From NCBI RefSeq assembly GCF_040675535.1, contig NZ_JBFAPC010000167.1, forward strand, positions 1-12,190: a stretch of DNA of 12,190 bases, given 5' to 3'. The position numbers were made by a program, and so were the translations under genes. The notes beneath the pieces were generated by a model. The model saw only the letters and a program-made list of their open reading frames with translations. It did no database searches and was not told the origin of the DNA. Source of the stretch: Patulibacter sp040675535. GTDB taxonomy: Bacteria > Actinomycetota > Thermoleophilia > Solirubrobacterales > Solirubrobacteraceae. How positions within the stretch are numbered: position 1 is the first letter of the stretch; every line of letters begins with the position of its first letter. Of this stretch, positions 5,523-11,752 are shown in pieces.

Positions 5523-6511
5523 GTGATCGTCACGTAGAACCGCTTGCGCGTGGCGGCGCTGGTCGGCGAGCCGTCGCTCAGGCGCGGGCTGACGACGAAG
5601 TGCGAGCTCGTGTTCGTGCCGGGGGGTGCGCAGGCCACGACGCCGGTGATGGCGCAGCGGGTCGCCGCGATCTCGCCGGAGAACTCGGGGTTCGCGTCGG
5701 ATCCGGGCTGCTTGCCGTTCATGCCGTTGGGCGGAGTGTCCTGGTCGACCTGGTTCTGCAGGGCGATGGTGGCCGTCAGGCCCTTGGCGGAGAGGTCCTC
5801 GCCCGCGTCGACGTAGACGTTCTCCGACGCACCGGGCGGGTTGGCGACGTAGGCGGAGCGCACCGTGAAGCCGCCGGACTGCGCCTCGATCTCGCCCGCG
5901 GCGTTCACCAGCAGCCAGCGGGCGGCCTTCGGGGCGGCCGGGACCTTGGTCAGCGCCTCGGCGACGGCCTTGTCGACGGCCTCCTTGACGATCGCGTCCG
6001 CGTCCTTGCCGTCGACGCGGTCGGCGTTCAGGCCGGTCGCGACGCCGGTGGCGTTGGTCGTGAACGGCTTCGTGCCGTCGCCGCCGCCCGCGACGCTGAT
6101 GTCGCCGCCGGTGGTGCCCTTGCCGGCGCGGAACTCGAAGGCGAGCCCGGTCGAGAGGTTGTTGGCCCGCAGGCACGGGAGCTTCTGGTCGGTGGCCGAC
6201 GTCCGGGCCGTCGAGCGGCAGCCGTAGATCGCACCGCCGCCGGTCGTCGAGAGGTTCGACTGGCGCGTCGCGTAGCCGCCCTTGGACGAGGACCCCGCGT
6301 CCTCGGTCGCGATCACCTGGGTCTCGCTGGTGGCGCTGTTGCGCTGGCCGAGCCGGAGGTCGCCGCCGGTCGCGGCGTACGTCAGCGGGGCGACGCCGAA
6401 GGCCAGGACGCCGGTGCCGACCAGCACCGCGCGCATCCGGCCGCTCGGCACCAGCCGGCGCAGGGGGTGGCGACGGGACGGGATCTCGTGCTGCTCGTTC
6501 TCGTGCTGCAT
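5513..6511 (-). CDS. secreted protein of unknown function with an NADRVDGKDA motif
   Basis: The 332-residue protein starts with an Arg-rich n-region and a hydrophobic segment (AVLVGTGVLAFGVAPLTYA, about residues 28-46) ending in an A-x-A-like site, so it is probably exported. The mature part is rich in Gly, Ser, Thr and Asn and looks beta-stranded. It has four cysteines in two close pairs (YGCRST...LPCLRA and TRCAITGVVACAPP), which could form disulfides. Near residue 160 is GLNADRVDGKDADAI, a motif I associate with surface and tail-fibre-like proteins, followed by a short helical stretch (VKEAVDKAVAEALTKV). I cannot name a family or activity. The ATG at 6511 has GGAG 4 bases upstream and gives a normal signal peptide; the frame stays open further upstream without conserved sequence. 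It is convergent with holB and divergent from the receiver-CheR-kinase operon. Confidence 0.8.
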   Translation of the reverse strand: MQHENEQHEIPSRRHPLRRLVPSGRMRAVLVGTGVLAFGVAPLTYAATGGDLRLGQRNSATSETQVIATEDAGSSSKGGYATRQSNLSTTGGGAIYGCRSTARTSATDQKLPCLRANNLSTGLAFEFRAGKGTTGGDISVAGGGDGTKPFTTNATGVATGLNADRVDGKDADAIVKEAVDKAVAEALTKVPAAPKAARWLLVNAAGEIEAQSGGFTVRSAYVANPPGASENVYVDAGEDLSAKGLTATIALQNQVDQDTPPNGMNGKQPGSDANPEFSGEIAATRCAITGVVACAPPGTNTSSHFVVSPRLSDGSPTSAATRKRFYVTITGG

Positions 6512-6615
6512 GCTGCTCCAGGGGTCGATCCGCACCCAGCCGCTCCCGGGCCGCAGTGTCGGATGTCGGGTAGAACGTGGGAACCGGGCGAGTGGATGCG
6601 CGCCAAACGAAGGAT

Positions 6616-6625
6616 GTGGCGCCAC
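6616..6625. repeat. 10-base palindrome GTGGCGCCAC
   Basis: Perfect 10-base palindrome about 105 bases upstream of the secreted-protein start. In DNA of this GC content such a palindrome could be chance. Otherwise 6512-6730 shows no gene and no clear promoter. Confidence 0.3.
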
Positions 6626-6733
6626 CTGGATCGCGGACGCCGTGCGGTCGGCATGCTTCGGTCCTCGGGCAGGGCGGGCGGCCGGGGCGGGGCCCGGCCG
6701 CGACGGCATGCCGGTGTGACGCGAGCCCATGAG

Positions 6734-6760
6734 TGGGGCGATTCGGCACCGATCGCCCCA
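6734..6760. promoter_or_regulatory. long imperfect palindrome upstream of the receiver-CheR-kinase operon
   Basis: TGGGGCGAT (6734-6742) pairs with ATCGCCCCA (6752-6760). Inside it CGG (6744-6746) pairs with CCG (6749-6751), with T6743 bulged and CA as the centre, so 12 pairs fold almost continuously. It ends 12 bases before a TAGCGT box (6773-6778), where a -35 region would be, which is a usual operator position. No gene is seen between 6512 and 6983. Confidence 0.45.
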
Positions 6761-6772
6761 GCGGAGCGTTGC

Positions 6773-6778
6773 TAGCGT
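6773..6778 (+). promoter_or_regulatory. possible -10 box (TAGCGT) far upstream of the receiver gene
   Basis: The hexamer equals the putative tmk box and is followed by the palindrome GCGTCGACGC (6776-6785). If used, it would give a leader of about 200 bases before the GTG at 6984. It could be an alternative to the proximal TACGAT box. Confidence 0.25.
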
Positions 6779-6969
6779 CGACGCGTACCCCGTTCTCCGC
6801 CCACGCGCCGCACCGCTGCACCGGCGCGGGCGGGCGCCGGACCGCGGGTGCGTCCCGTCCCGCATGCCCGCCCCGCCGCCCGCGCCGCCCCGCGCCGGGC
6901 GGCGGAGCCCGGTCCGCGACCCGTCCAGCGGCGCCCGGATCGCGACGGCGGGCCCTCCGCCCGGCCGAC

Positions 6970-6975
6970 TACGAT
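6970..6975 (+). promoter_or_regulatory. putative -10 box (TACGAT) of the receiver-CheR-kinase operon
   Basis: TACGAT is followed by 8 bases and the GTG at 6984, without a Shine-Dalgarno. This would give a leaderless mRNA for the three-gene operon and supports 6984 as the start. Confidence 0.45.
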
Positions 6976-6983
6976 GGGCCCCG

Positions 6984-7397
6984 GTGACCGCTGAGACCCC
7001 ACGTCCGTTCTCCGGCCGGCGCATCCTCGTGGTCGACGACACCGAGGAGCTCTCCGACATCCTCCGCTTCGTGCTCGCGCGCGAGGGCGCCGAGGTCGAC
7101 GTCGCCGCCGACGGGCACACGGCCGTCCAGCGCGCCACCGAGGAGCCCTTCGACGTCGTCCTGATGGACGTCGGGCTTCCGGGGATCGACGGGCTCGAGG
7201 CGTGCCGGCGGATCACCGCCGTCCGCGACGTCACCGTCGTCATGCTCTCCGCCCGCCACGCGGCCGCGGACCGCGAGGCCGGCGCCGCCGCCGGAGCGGC
7301 CGGCTACCTGCCCAAGCCCTTCGCCCCCCGGACGCTCGTGGCCGAGCTCCGCGAGATCCTCGCCGCGGCCGAACGGCCCGGCCATGGCGGTGGCTGA
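6984..7397 (+). CDS. single-domain (CheY-like) response regulator
   Basis: This 137-residue protein is a receiver domain only. It has the acidic pair at Asp18-Asp19, phosphoacceptor Asp62 in VLMDVGLPG, Ser89 in VMLSARH and Lys111 in YLPKPF. There is no output domain after the last helix (TLVAELREILAAAERPGHGGG). It should accept phosphate, most likely from the histidine kinase two genes downstream, and act by binding a partner protein. The CheR-like gene starts inside its 3' end (14-base overlap), so translation is probably coupled. The GTG at 6984 is 14 codons before the first strand (RILVVDD) and follows a TACGAT box by 8 bases. Absence of CheA and motor genes nearby argues against calling it cheY. 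Confidence 0.9.
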   Translation: MTAETPRPFSGRRILVVDDTEELSDILRFVLAREGAEVDVAADGHTAVQRATEEPFDVVLMDVGLPGIDGLEACRRITAVRDVTVVMLSARHAAADREAGAAAGAAGYLPKPFAPRTLVAELREILAAAERPGHGGG

Positions 7398-8127
7398 GCC
7401 TCCCGCCGCCGGGCTCGCCGGCCACCTCGACCCCGCGCCCGAGCACCTGCACGCGCTCAGCGTCGCCTGCGGGCTGGAGCTGTCGAGCTTCCGGGCCCCG
7501 CACGTGGCGCGGACGGTCGACCGGGCCGTCGCCCGGCTGGGCGCCGCGGGGCCCGCGGGGCTCGCGGCCGCGATCGCGACGGACCCGGGGCTGCGGGCGC
7601 GGTTCCGGCGTGCGGTCGCGGTCTCGACGACCGGCATGTTCCGCGACCCGGCGCAGTTCGACCTGCTCGACCGCCTGATGCGCGAGGGCGACCGCCGCGG
7701 CCGGCCGCTGCGGGTGTGGTCGATCGGGGCGTCCGACGGCAGCGAGCTGTGCAGCGTCGCGCTCCTGCTCGCGGGCCAGGACGGGCTGCAGGGCGCGACG
7801 CTCCTGGGCAGCGACCTCCTGCCCGAGAACGTCGAGCTCGCCCGGCAGCGCAGCCGCGACCGGCTCCACCCGGAGGCGCTCTCCACCGTGCGCTTCGAGC
7901 AGCGCGACGTCGCCCGGACAGCGCCCGCGGGGCCGTGGGACGTCGTCCTCTGCCGCAACGTCCTGATCCACCTCGCGCCGGCCGCCAAGCAGGCGATGCT
8001 CGACCACGCCGCCGGCGCGCTGTCGGCCGGCGGCCTGCTGGTGCTGGGCCGCAGCGAGCGCCTGCCGCGCGACGACCGGCGCGGCCTGGACGACGCCGGG
8101 GCCAACGCGTACCGGAGGCCCGCGTGA
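7384..8127 (+). CDS. CheR-family SAM-dependent methyltransferase
   Basis: CheR enzymes methylate glutamate side chains of chemoreceptors using S-adenosylmethionine. The 247-residue protein has the helical N-terminal domain (about 20-75), then VSTTGMFRDPAQF, the CheR version of the (F/M)FRDP motif. Next come the SAM-binding glycine motif WSIGASDGSELCSVAL, the acidic GSDLLPENVELAR strand, and WDVVLCRNVLIHL, which matches the CheR motif FD(V/L)(I/V)xCRNVLIYF. The C-terminus ends in the family's usual ...NAYRRP. The glycine motif deviates slightly (GASDGSE for GCSTGEE) but keeps its glycines. No chemoreceptor, CheB, CheA or CheW lies in the window, so the substrate is unknown; the neighbouring kinase with its Glu-rich signalling helix is a candidate. 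It overlaps the receiver gene by 14 bases and the kinase gene by 4. Confidence 0.88.
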   Translation: MAVAEPPAAGLAGHLDPAPEHLHALSVACGLELSSFRAPHVARTVDRAVARLGAAGPAGLAAAIATDPGLRARFRRAVAVSTTGMFRDPAQFDLLDRLMREGDRRGRPLRVWSIGASDGSELCSVALLLAGQDGLQGATLLGSDLLPENVELARQRSRDRLHPEALSTVRFEQRDVARTAPAGPWDVVLCRNVLIHLAPAAKQAMLDHAAGALSAGGLLVLGRSERLPRDDRRGLDDAGANAYRRPA

Positions 8128-10538
8128 GCACCCGCCTCAGCACGATCACCCTCACGCTGATGGTCGTCGTGGCGCTCGTCATCGGCGCGATCATCGGCGG
8201 GCTGACGCTCGGCACCGTCCGCCTGCGCGACGCCGGGTCCGACTCCGCCCGGGCCGAGCGGACCGTCGCGACGGCCACGCGGATCCAGAGCCTCGTGATC
8301 GACCTGGAGACCGGCGAGCGCGGGTTCCTCGTCACCCGGGACCGCCGCTTCCTGGAGCCCCTGCGCGAGGCGCAGCGCAGCCTCCCGTCGCTGCTGACCT
8401 GGCTCGAGCGCTCGTCGGGCACCGGCGGCCAGCGGGAGCGCGCACGGGCGATCGCGGACGGCGTCCGGTCGTACGAGCGCGACTGGGTGACCCCGATCGT
8501 GCGGCTCGGCGGCCGGGACCTCGGGGCCGCGCGGCGCAAGGTCGCCAGCGGCGGGGGCAAGACCCGCGTGGACGCCCTGCGCAAGCTCTTCTCGGCCTTC
8601 GTCGGTGACGAACAGGCGCGGGCCGATCACGTGCGGGCCGACGCGGCGGAGGCCGGGCGCCGCGGCATCCTGACCGGGGTGGCGGGCGGCATCGTCGCGG
8701 TCCTGATCATCCTGGCGACCGGCGTGTCCGTCATGCGCGCGGTCGTGCGGCCGCTGCGCCGGCTGGCGGGCGCGCTGGTGCGGGTCGGGCACGGCGACCT
8801 GCAGGTGGAGGTCGACGAGGACGCGGTCGGCGAGGTCGGCGACCTCGAGCGCGGCTTCAACGCGATGAGCCGCTCGCTGCAGGAGCACCACGACGAGCTC
8901 GAGGGCCAGACGGCCGAGGTCGAGGCCCAGCGAGACGACCTCGAGCGGACGTTCTCGGAGCTCGAGGACGAGAAGGCGTGGGTCGAGACGCTCTTCGGGT
9001 TCGTCGAGCGGCTGGTCGCCGAGCGTGAGCTGCAGGGGGTGGCCGACGTCGCGCTGGAGCACGTCGTCCGGCAGGCGCGGGCGGACGCCGGCGCGATCCG
9101 CACCGTCGGCGAGGAGGGCGCGCTCGAGCTGACCGCCACGCTCGGGGTCGCCGAGGGCGCGCTGGCGGCCACGATCGCTCCGGACGACGGCGTGTCGGGC
9201 CGCGCGGTCGCCGAGCGCCGCCCGATCGTGCTGTCGCACGCCGACGCCGGCCTGCAGGTCGAGGGGCTCGGTGGCCCCGCGCACCCGGTCCGCGTCCGGC
9301 ACGAGCTGCACGTCCCGCTCTTCCGCGGCCGCGAGCTGCTGGGCGTCCTCGTGGTCGCGCGCGTCGCCGACCGCGCGTTCCGCCCCGAGGACGTCGACCG
9401 GGTGCGTGGGCTCGCCGAGCAGGCCGCCGTCGCCCTGGCGAAGGCCGTGGAGGAGCGCCGCTCCGCCCGCCTGGCCGCCGTCAACGCCTCGGTGCTGGAC
9501 GCCACGTCGTTCGGGGTCGTGATGTACGACGTCGGGGGGCGCGTCGTCGTCGTCAACCGCGTGATGCGGGAGATGGCCGCGGTCCTCGGCATCGACTTCG
9601 ACACCATGTCGCTGCAGGGGCGCGTCGATGCGATGCTGCGCCACGCGACGGACCCGCAGACGGCCGCGGCGGAGTTCGCGCGCGTCGCGCGGGACGCGCG
9701 CCTGCACATGCGCGTCGAGATGCACGTCGCCGAGGCCGACCGCTGGTTCATCGCGCGGACCGATCCGGTGCTCGACGCCGACGGGGCGCTGCTCGGGCGG
9801 ATCGTGTCCTACCGCGAGAGCACCCGTGACCACGAGCTGCAGCGGATGCGCGACGAGTTCGTCGCGACGGTGACCCACGAGCTGCGCACGCCGCTGTCGT
9901 CGGTCGTCGCGGCCGTCGACCTGCTCGAGGACGAGACGGACGAGCCGACGCCGGGCCAGCAGCACTGGGCCGGCATGATCCGCCGCAACGTCGACCGCCT
10001 GCTGCGCCTCGTCGACGATCTCCTGACCGTCGCCCGCGCGGAGTCCGGCGAGTTCGCGGTGCAGACGGCGCCGGCGGACCTCGCGACGATCGTGCTGGAC
10101 GCCGCCGCGAGCGCCCGGGCCGGCGCCGAGGCCAAGGGCGTGACCGTGGAGGTCCGCGCGGTGCCCGCGCCGGTGGTCGCGGACGTCACGAGGATGGCGC
10201 AGGCGGTCGACAACCTCCTCGCCAACGCCGTGAAGTTCACGCCCGAGGGCGGCACGGTGCGCGTGGACGTCGTGCCGCGCCCGGGCGACCGGACCGTCGA
10301 GCTCGTCGTCGCCGACTCGGGCATCGGGATCCCCGAGGAGGACCGCGGCCGGCTCTTCGAGCGCTTCTACCGCGCCCCGGCGGCGACCCGGGGCGCGGTC
10401 CCCGGGACGGGCCTCGGCCTGGCGATCACGCGCTCGATCGTCGCGGCCCACGGCGGCACGATCCGTGTGGCCGACGGCATCGACGGCGGCACGGCGTTCG
10501 TGATCGTGCTGCCGGTCGACGGGCCGTCGCGGGGCTGA
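8124..10538 (+). CDS. membrane sensor histidine kinase, CHASE3-HAMP-GAF-PAS-HisKA-HATPase
   Basis: This 804-residue kinase has a first membrane helix at about 8-30 and an extracytoplasmic CHASE3 domain (about 40-175, with IDLETGERGFLVTRDRRFLEP). A second helix lies at 184-206, followed by HAMP (about 207-258) and a Glu/Asp-rich coiled coil (258-290). Next come a GAF domain (about 290-442) and a PAS domain (about 455-565). The HisKA domain holds His585 in VTHELRTPLSS. The ATPase domain holds the N box DNLLANAVKFTPEGG (696 on), G1 DSGIGIPEED, F box RLFERFYRA and G2 GTGLGLAI near 762. All catalytic motifs are present, so it should autophosphorylate, probably to phosphorylate the receiver upstream. 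The GTG at 8124 overlaps the cheR stop (GTGA) and has GGAGG 5 bases before it. What CHASE3 senses is unknown. Confidence 0.95.
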   Translation: MSTRLSTITLTLMVVVALVIGAIIGGLTLGTVRLRDAGSDSARAERTVATATRIQSLVIDLETGERGFLVTRDRRFLEPLREAQRSLPSLLTWLERSSGTGGQRERARAIADGVRSYERDWVTPIVRLGGRDLGAARRKVASGGGKTRVDALRKLFSAFVGDEQARADHVRADAAEAGRRGILTGVAGGIVAVLIILATGVSVMRAVVRPLRRLAGALVRVGHGDLQVEVDEDAVGEVGDLERGFNAMSRSLQEHHDELEGQTAEVEAQRDDLERTFSELEDEKAWVETLFGFVERLVAERELQGVADVALEHVVRQARADAGAIRTVGEEGALELTATLGVAEGALAATIAPDDGVSGRAVAERRPIVLSHADAGLQVEGLGGPAHPVRVRHELHVPLFRGRELLGVLVVARVADRAFRPEDVDRVRGLAEQAAVALAKAVEERRSARLAAVNASVLDATSFGVVMYDVGGRVVVVNRVMREMAAVLGIDFDTMSLQGRVDAMLRHATDPQTAAAEFARVARDARLHMRVEMHVAEADRWFIARTDPVLDADGALLGRIVSYRESTRDHELQRMRDEFVATVTHELRTPLSSVVAAVDLLEDETDEPTPGQQHWAGMIRRNVDRLLRLVDDLLTVARAESGEFAVQTAPADLATIVLDAAASARAGAEAKGVTVEVRAVPAPVVADVTRMAQAVDNLLANAVKFTPEGGTVRVDVVPRPGDRTVELVVADSGIGIPEEDRGRLFERFYRAPAATRGAVPGTGLGLAITRSIVAAHGGTIRVADGIDGGTAFVIVLPVDGPSRG

Positions 10539-10610
10539 CGCCCGGGGGCGGGTAGGGCCTGACGCCGGGGGTTCGGGCCGGGTCGGGGGCGGACCGACCG
10601 GGGCGCGTCT

Positions 10611-10650
10611 GCGGACCGGGTGCTCCCGAACCTGTCCGGCGAACCCGGTC
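10611..10650. repeat. direct repeat copy 1, with terminator-like hairpin
   Basis: This 40-base unit matches 10681-10720 at 37 of 40 positions, exactly 70 bases apart. It starts with GCGGACCGGGTGCTCCCGAA. Both copies lie in the 185-base space between the convergent kinase and cobC genes. That space also holds a shorter repeat just after the kinase stop (CTGACGCC followed by a G-run, twice, about 23 bases apart). Confidence 0.65.
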
Positions 10651-10652
10651 CG
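10612..10652. terminator. hairpin between convergent kinase and cobC genes
   Basis: CGGACCGGGT (10612-10621) pairs exactly with ACCCGGTCCG (10643-10652) around a 21-base loop. There is no T-tract. It is the strongest stem in this intergenic region and can act in both orientations. Confidence 0.45.
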
Positions 10653-10680
10653 GAGCGGAGCGGCGCGCCGTCGGCGGCCG

Positions 10681-10720
10681 GCGGACCGGGTGCTCCCGAA
10701 CCGGTCCGGCGAGCCCGGGC
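10681..10720. repeat. direct repeat copy 2
   Basis: This is the second copy of the 40-base unit, with three substitutions from copy 1. The changes break the long stem of copy 1 but make a perfect shorter one, GGACCGG (10683-10689) with CCGGTCC (10701-10707). It ends just before the cobC stop. Confidence 0.65.
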
Positions 10721-10723
10721 CGC

Positions 10724-11752
10724 TCAGCCGTCGTGCTCGGCGGCGCTGATGACCCGCGCCAGGGCGGTCGTCAGCTGCGCGTGCAGCGCCGGGGTGCGGA
10801 CGGCGATCCGGACGTAGCGGTCGTCGAGGCCCGCGAACGTCGTGCAGGGGCGCACGGCGATGCCGTGGTCGTGCAGGCCGCCGACGGCGTCGACATGGGC
10901 CGGGGTGCGCACGAGGACGAAGTTCGCCGCGCCGTCCCAGACCTGGACACCGGCGAGCTGGCGCAGGCGGGCCACGAGGTCGCCGCGGTGCGCGGCGGTG
11001 CGGGCGGCGATCCGGCCGCACGCGTCGGGGCGGCCGGCGTAGGCGCGCAGGAGCTCCAGCGCGGGGCTCGAGCACGTCCACGGCGCGCCGGCCTCGCGCA
11101 CGGACGCGACGAGCTCCGGGTCGCCGAGCAGGTAGCCGCAGCGGATGCCGGGGACGGAGAGCGCCTTGGTCAGGCTGCGCAGGACGACGAGGTCGCCGGC
11201 GCCGTCGTCGGCGGGCCGCTGGTCGGCCAGCGCGCCGCCGGCGGCGTCCGCGGCGTCGTCGCCGACGAAGTCGAAGAACGCCTCGTCGACCAGCACCGTG
11301 CGGCCGGGCCGCCGCAGGCGCAGGATCGACTCGCGGCTGTCGAGGACGCCCGTGGGGTTCTCCGGGCGGCCGACGACGACGAGGTCGCAGTCCTCCGGCA
11401 CGGCCTCGGGGTCCAGCGCCCAGTCGTTCTTCGCCTCGCGCGGGACGCGGACGATCTCGGCGCCGACGGTCCGGAGCGCGGCCTCGGACTCCGTGAAGCC
11501 CGGGACGACGACGGCCGCGCGCTTCGGGCGCACCGCGAGCGCGAGCCGCCAGAAGCCCTCGACGGCGCCGCCGAGCGGCAGCACGCCGTCGGGGGCGCGA
11601 CCGTGCAGCTCGGCCAGCGCCTCCGCCGCCGGGCGGTCGTCGGGGTAGCGGCGGCCGCGGTCCAGGCCGTTCATCAGCGCCTGGCGGGCCCAGCCGGGCG
11701 GGTCGCCGTCGACGACGTTGACCGCGAAGTCGAGCATGCCCTCGGGGACCAT
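10724..11752 (-). CDS. cobC: CobC/HisC-like PLP-dependent aminotransferase-fold enzyme (cobalamin pathway)
   Basis: The protein is a fold-type I PLP enzyme of 342 residues from the ATG at 11752. Visible motifs are LPLGGAVEGFWRLAL, VVPGFTESE, VVVGRPENPTG, VLVDEAFFDF and RSLTKALSVPGIRCGY. The cofactor lysine is Lys196, and a C-terminal arginine lies in YVRIAVRTP. HisC and CobC/CobD share these. The LDFAVNV start, VGRPENPTGVL and the absence of histidine genes fit the actinobacterial CobC branch (Rv2231c-like), which I recall as linked to threonine-phosphate decarboxylation giving aminopropanol phosphate for cobalamin. No other cobalamin genes are in view, so the substrate is inferred. The start is uncertain. 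Codons just upstream read RLHGDR, which resembles the family's (Y/L)HGD segment, so the protein may begin earlier; see the linker at 11753-12089. It is convergent with the kinase gene. Confidence 0.85.
   Translation of the reverse strand: MVPEGMLDFAVNVVDGDPPGWARQALMNGLDRGRRYPDDRPAAEALAELHGRAPDGVLPLGGAVEGFWRLALAVRPKRAAVVVPGFTESEAALRTVGAEIVRVPREAKNDWALDPEAVPEDCDLVVVGRPENPTGVLDSRESILRLRRPGRTVLVDEAFFDFVGDDAADAAGGALADQRPADDGAGDLVVLRSLTKALSVPGIRCGYLLGDPELVASVREAGAPWTCSSPALELLRAYAGRPDACGRIAARTAAHRGDLVARLRQLAGVQVWDGAANFVLVRTPAHVDAVGGLHDHGIAVRPCTTFAGLDDRYVRIAVRTPALHAQLTTALARVISAAEHDG

Noticed and set aside
6729..6983. Possible N-terminal extension or small gene before the receiver at 6984
   Set aside because: The residues are Arg/Pro/Ala-rich without receiver similarity, and a TACGAT box lies just before the GTG at 6984.
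6969..11081. Very long minus-strand open frame opposite the receiver-CheR-kinase operon
   Set aside because: It is the antisense of genes with full conserved motifs; its product is a monotonous Arg/His/Asp/Pro mix typical of antisense reading in GC-rich DNA. Stop-free antisense frames are expected at this composition.
10724..11752. Histidinol-phosphate aminotransferase (hisC)
   Set aside because: The fold and lysine motif fit, but the LDFAVNV start and overall pattern fit the actinobacterial CobC branch better, and no histidine genes are nearby. HisC remains a lesser possibility.
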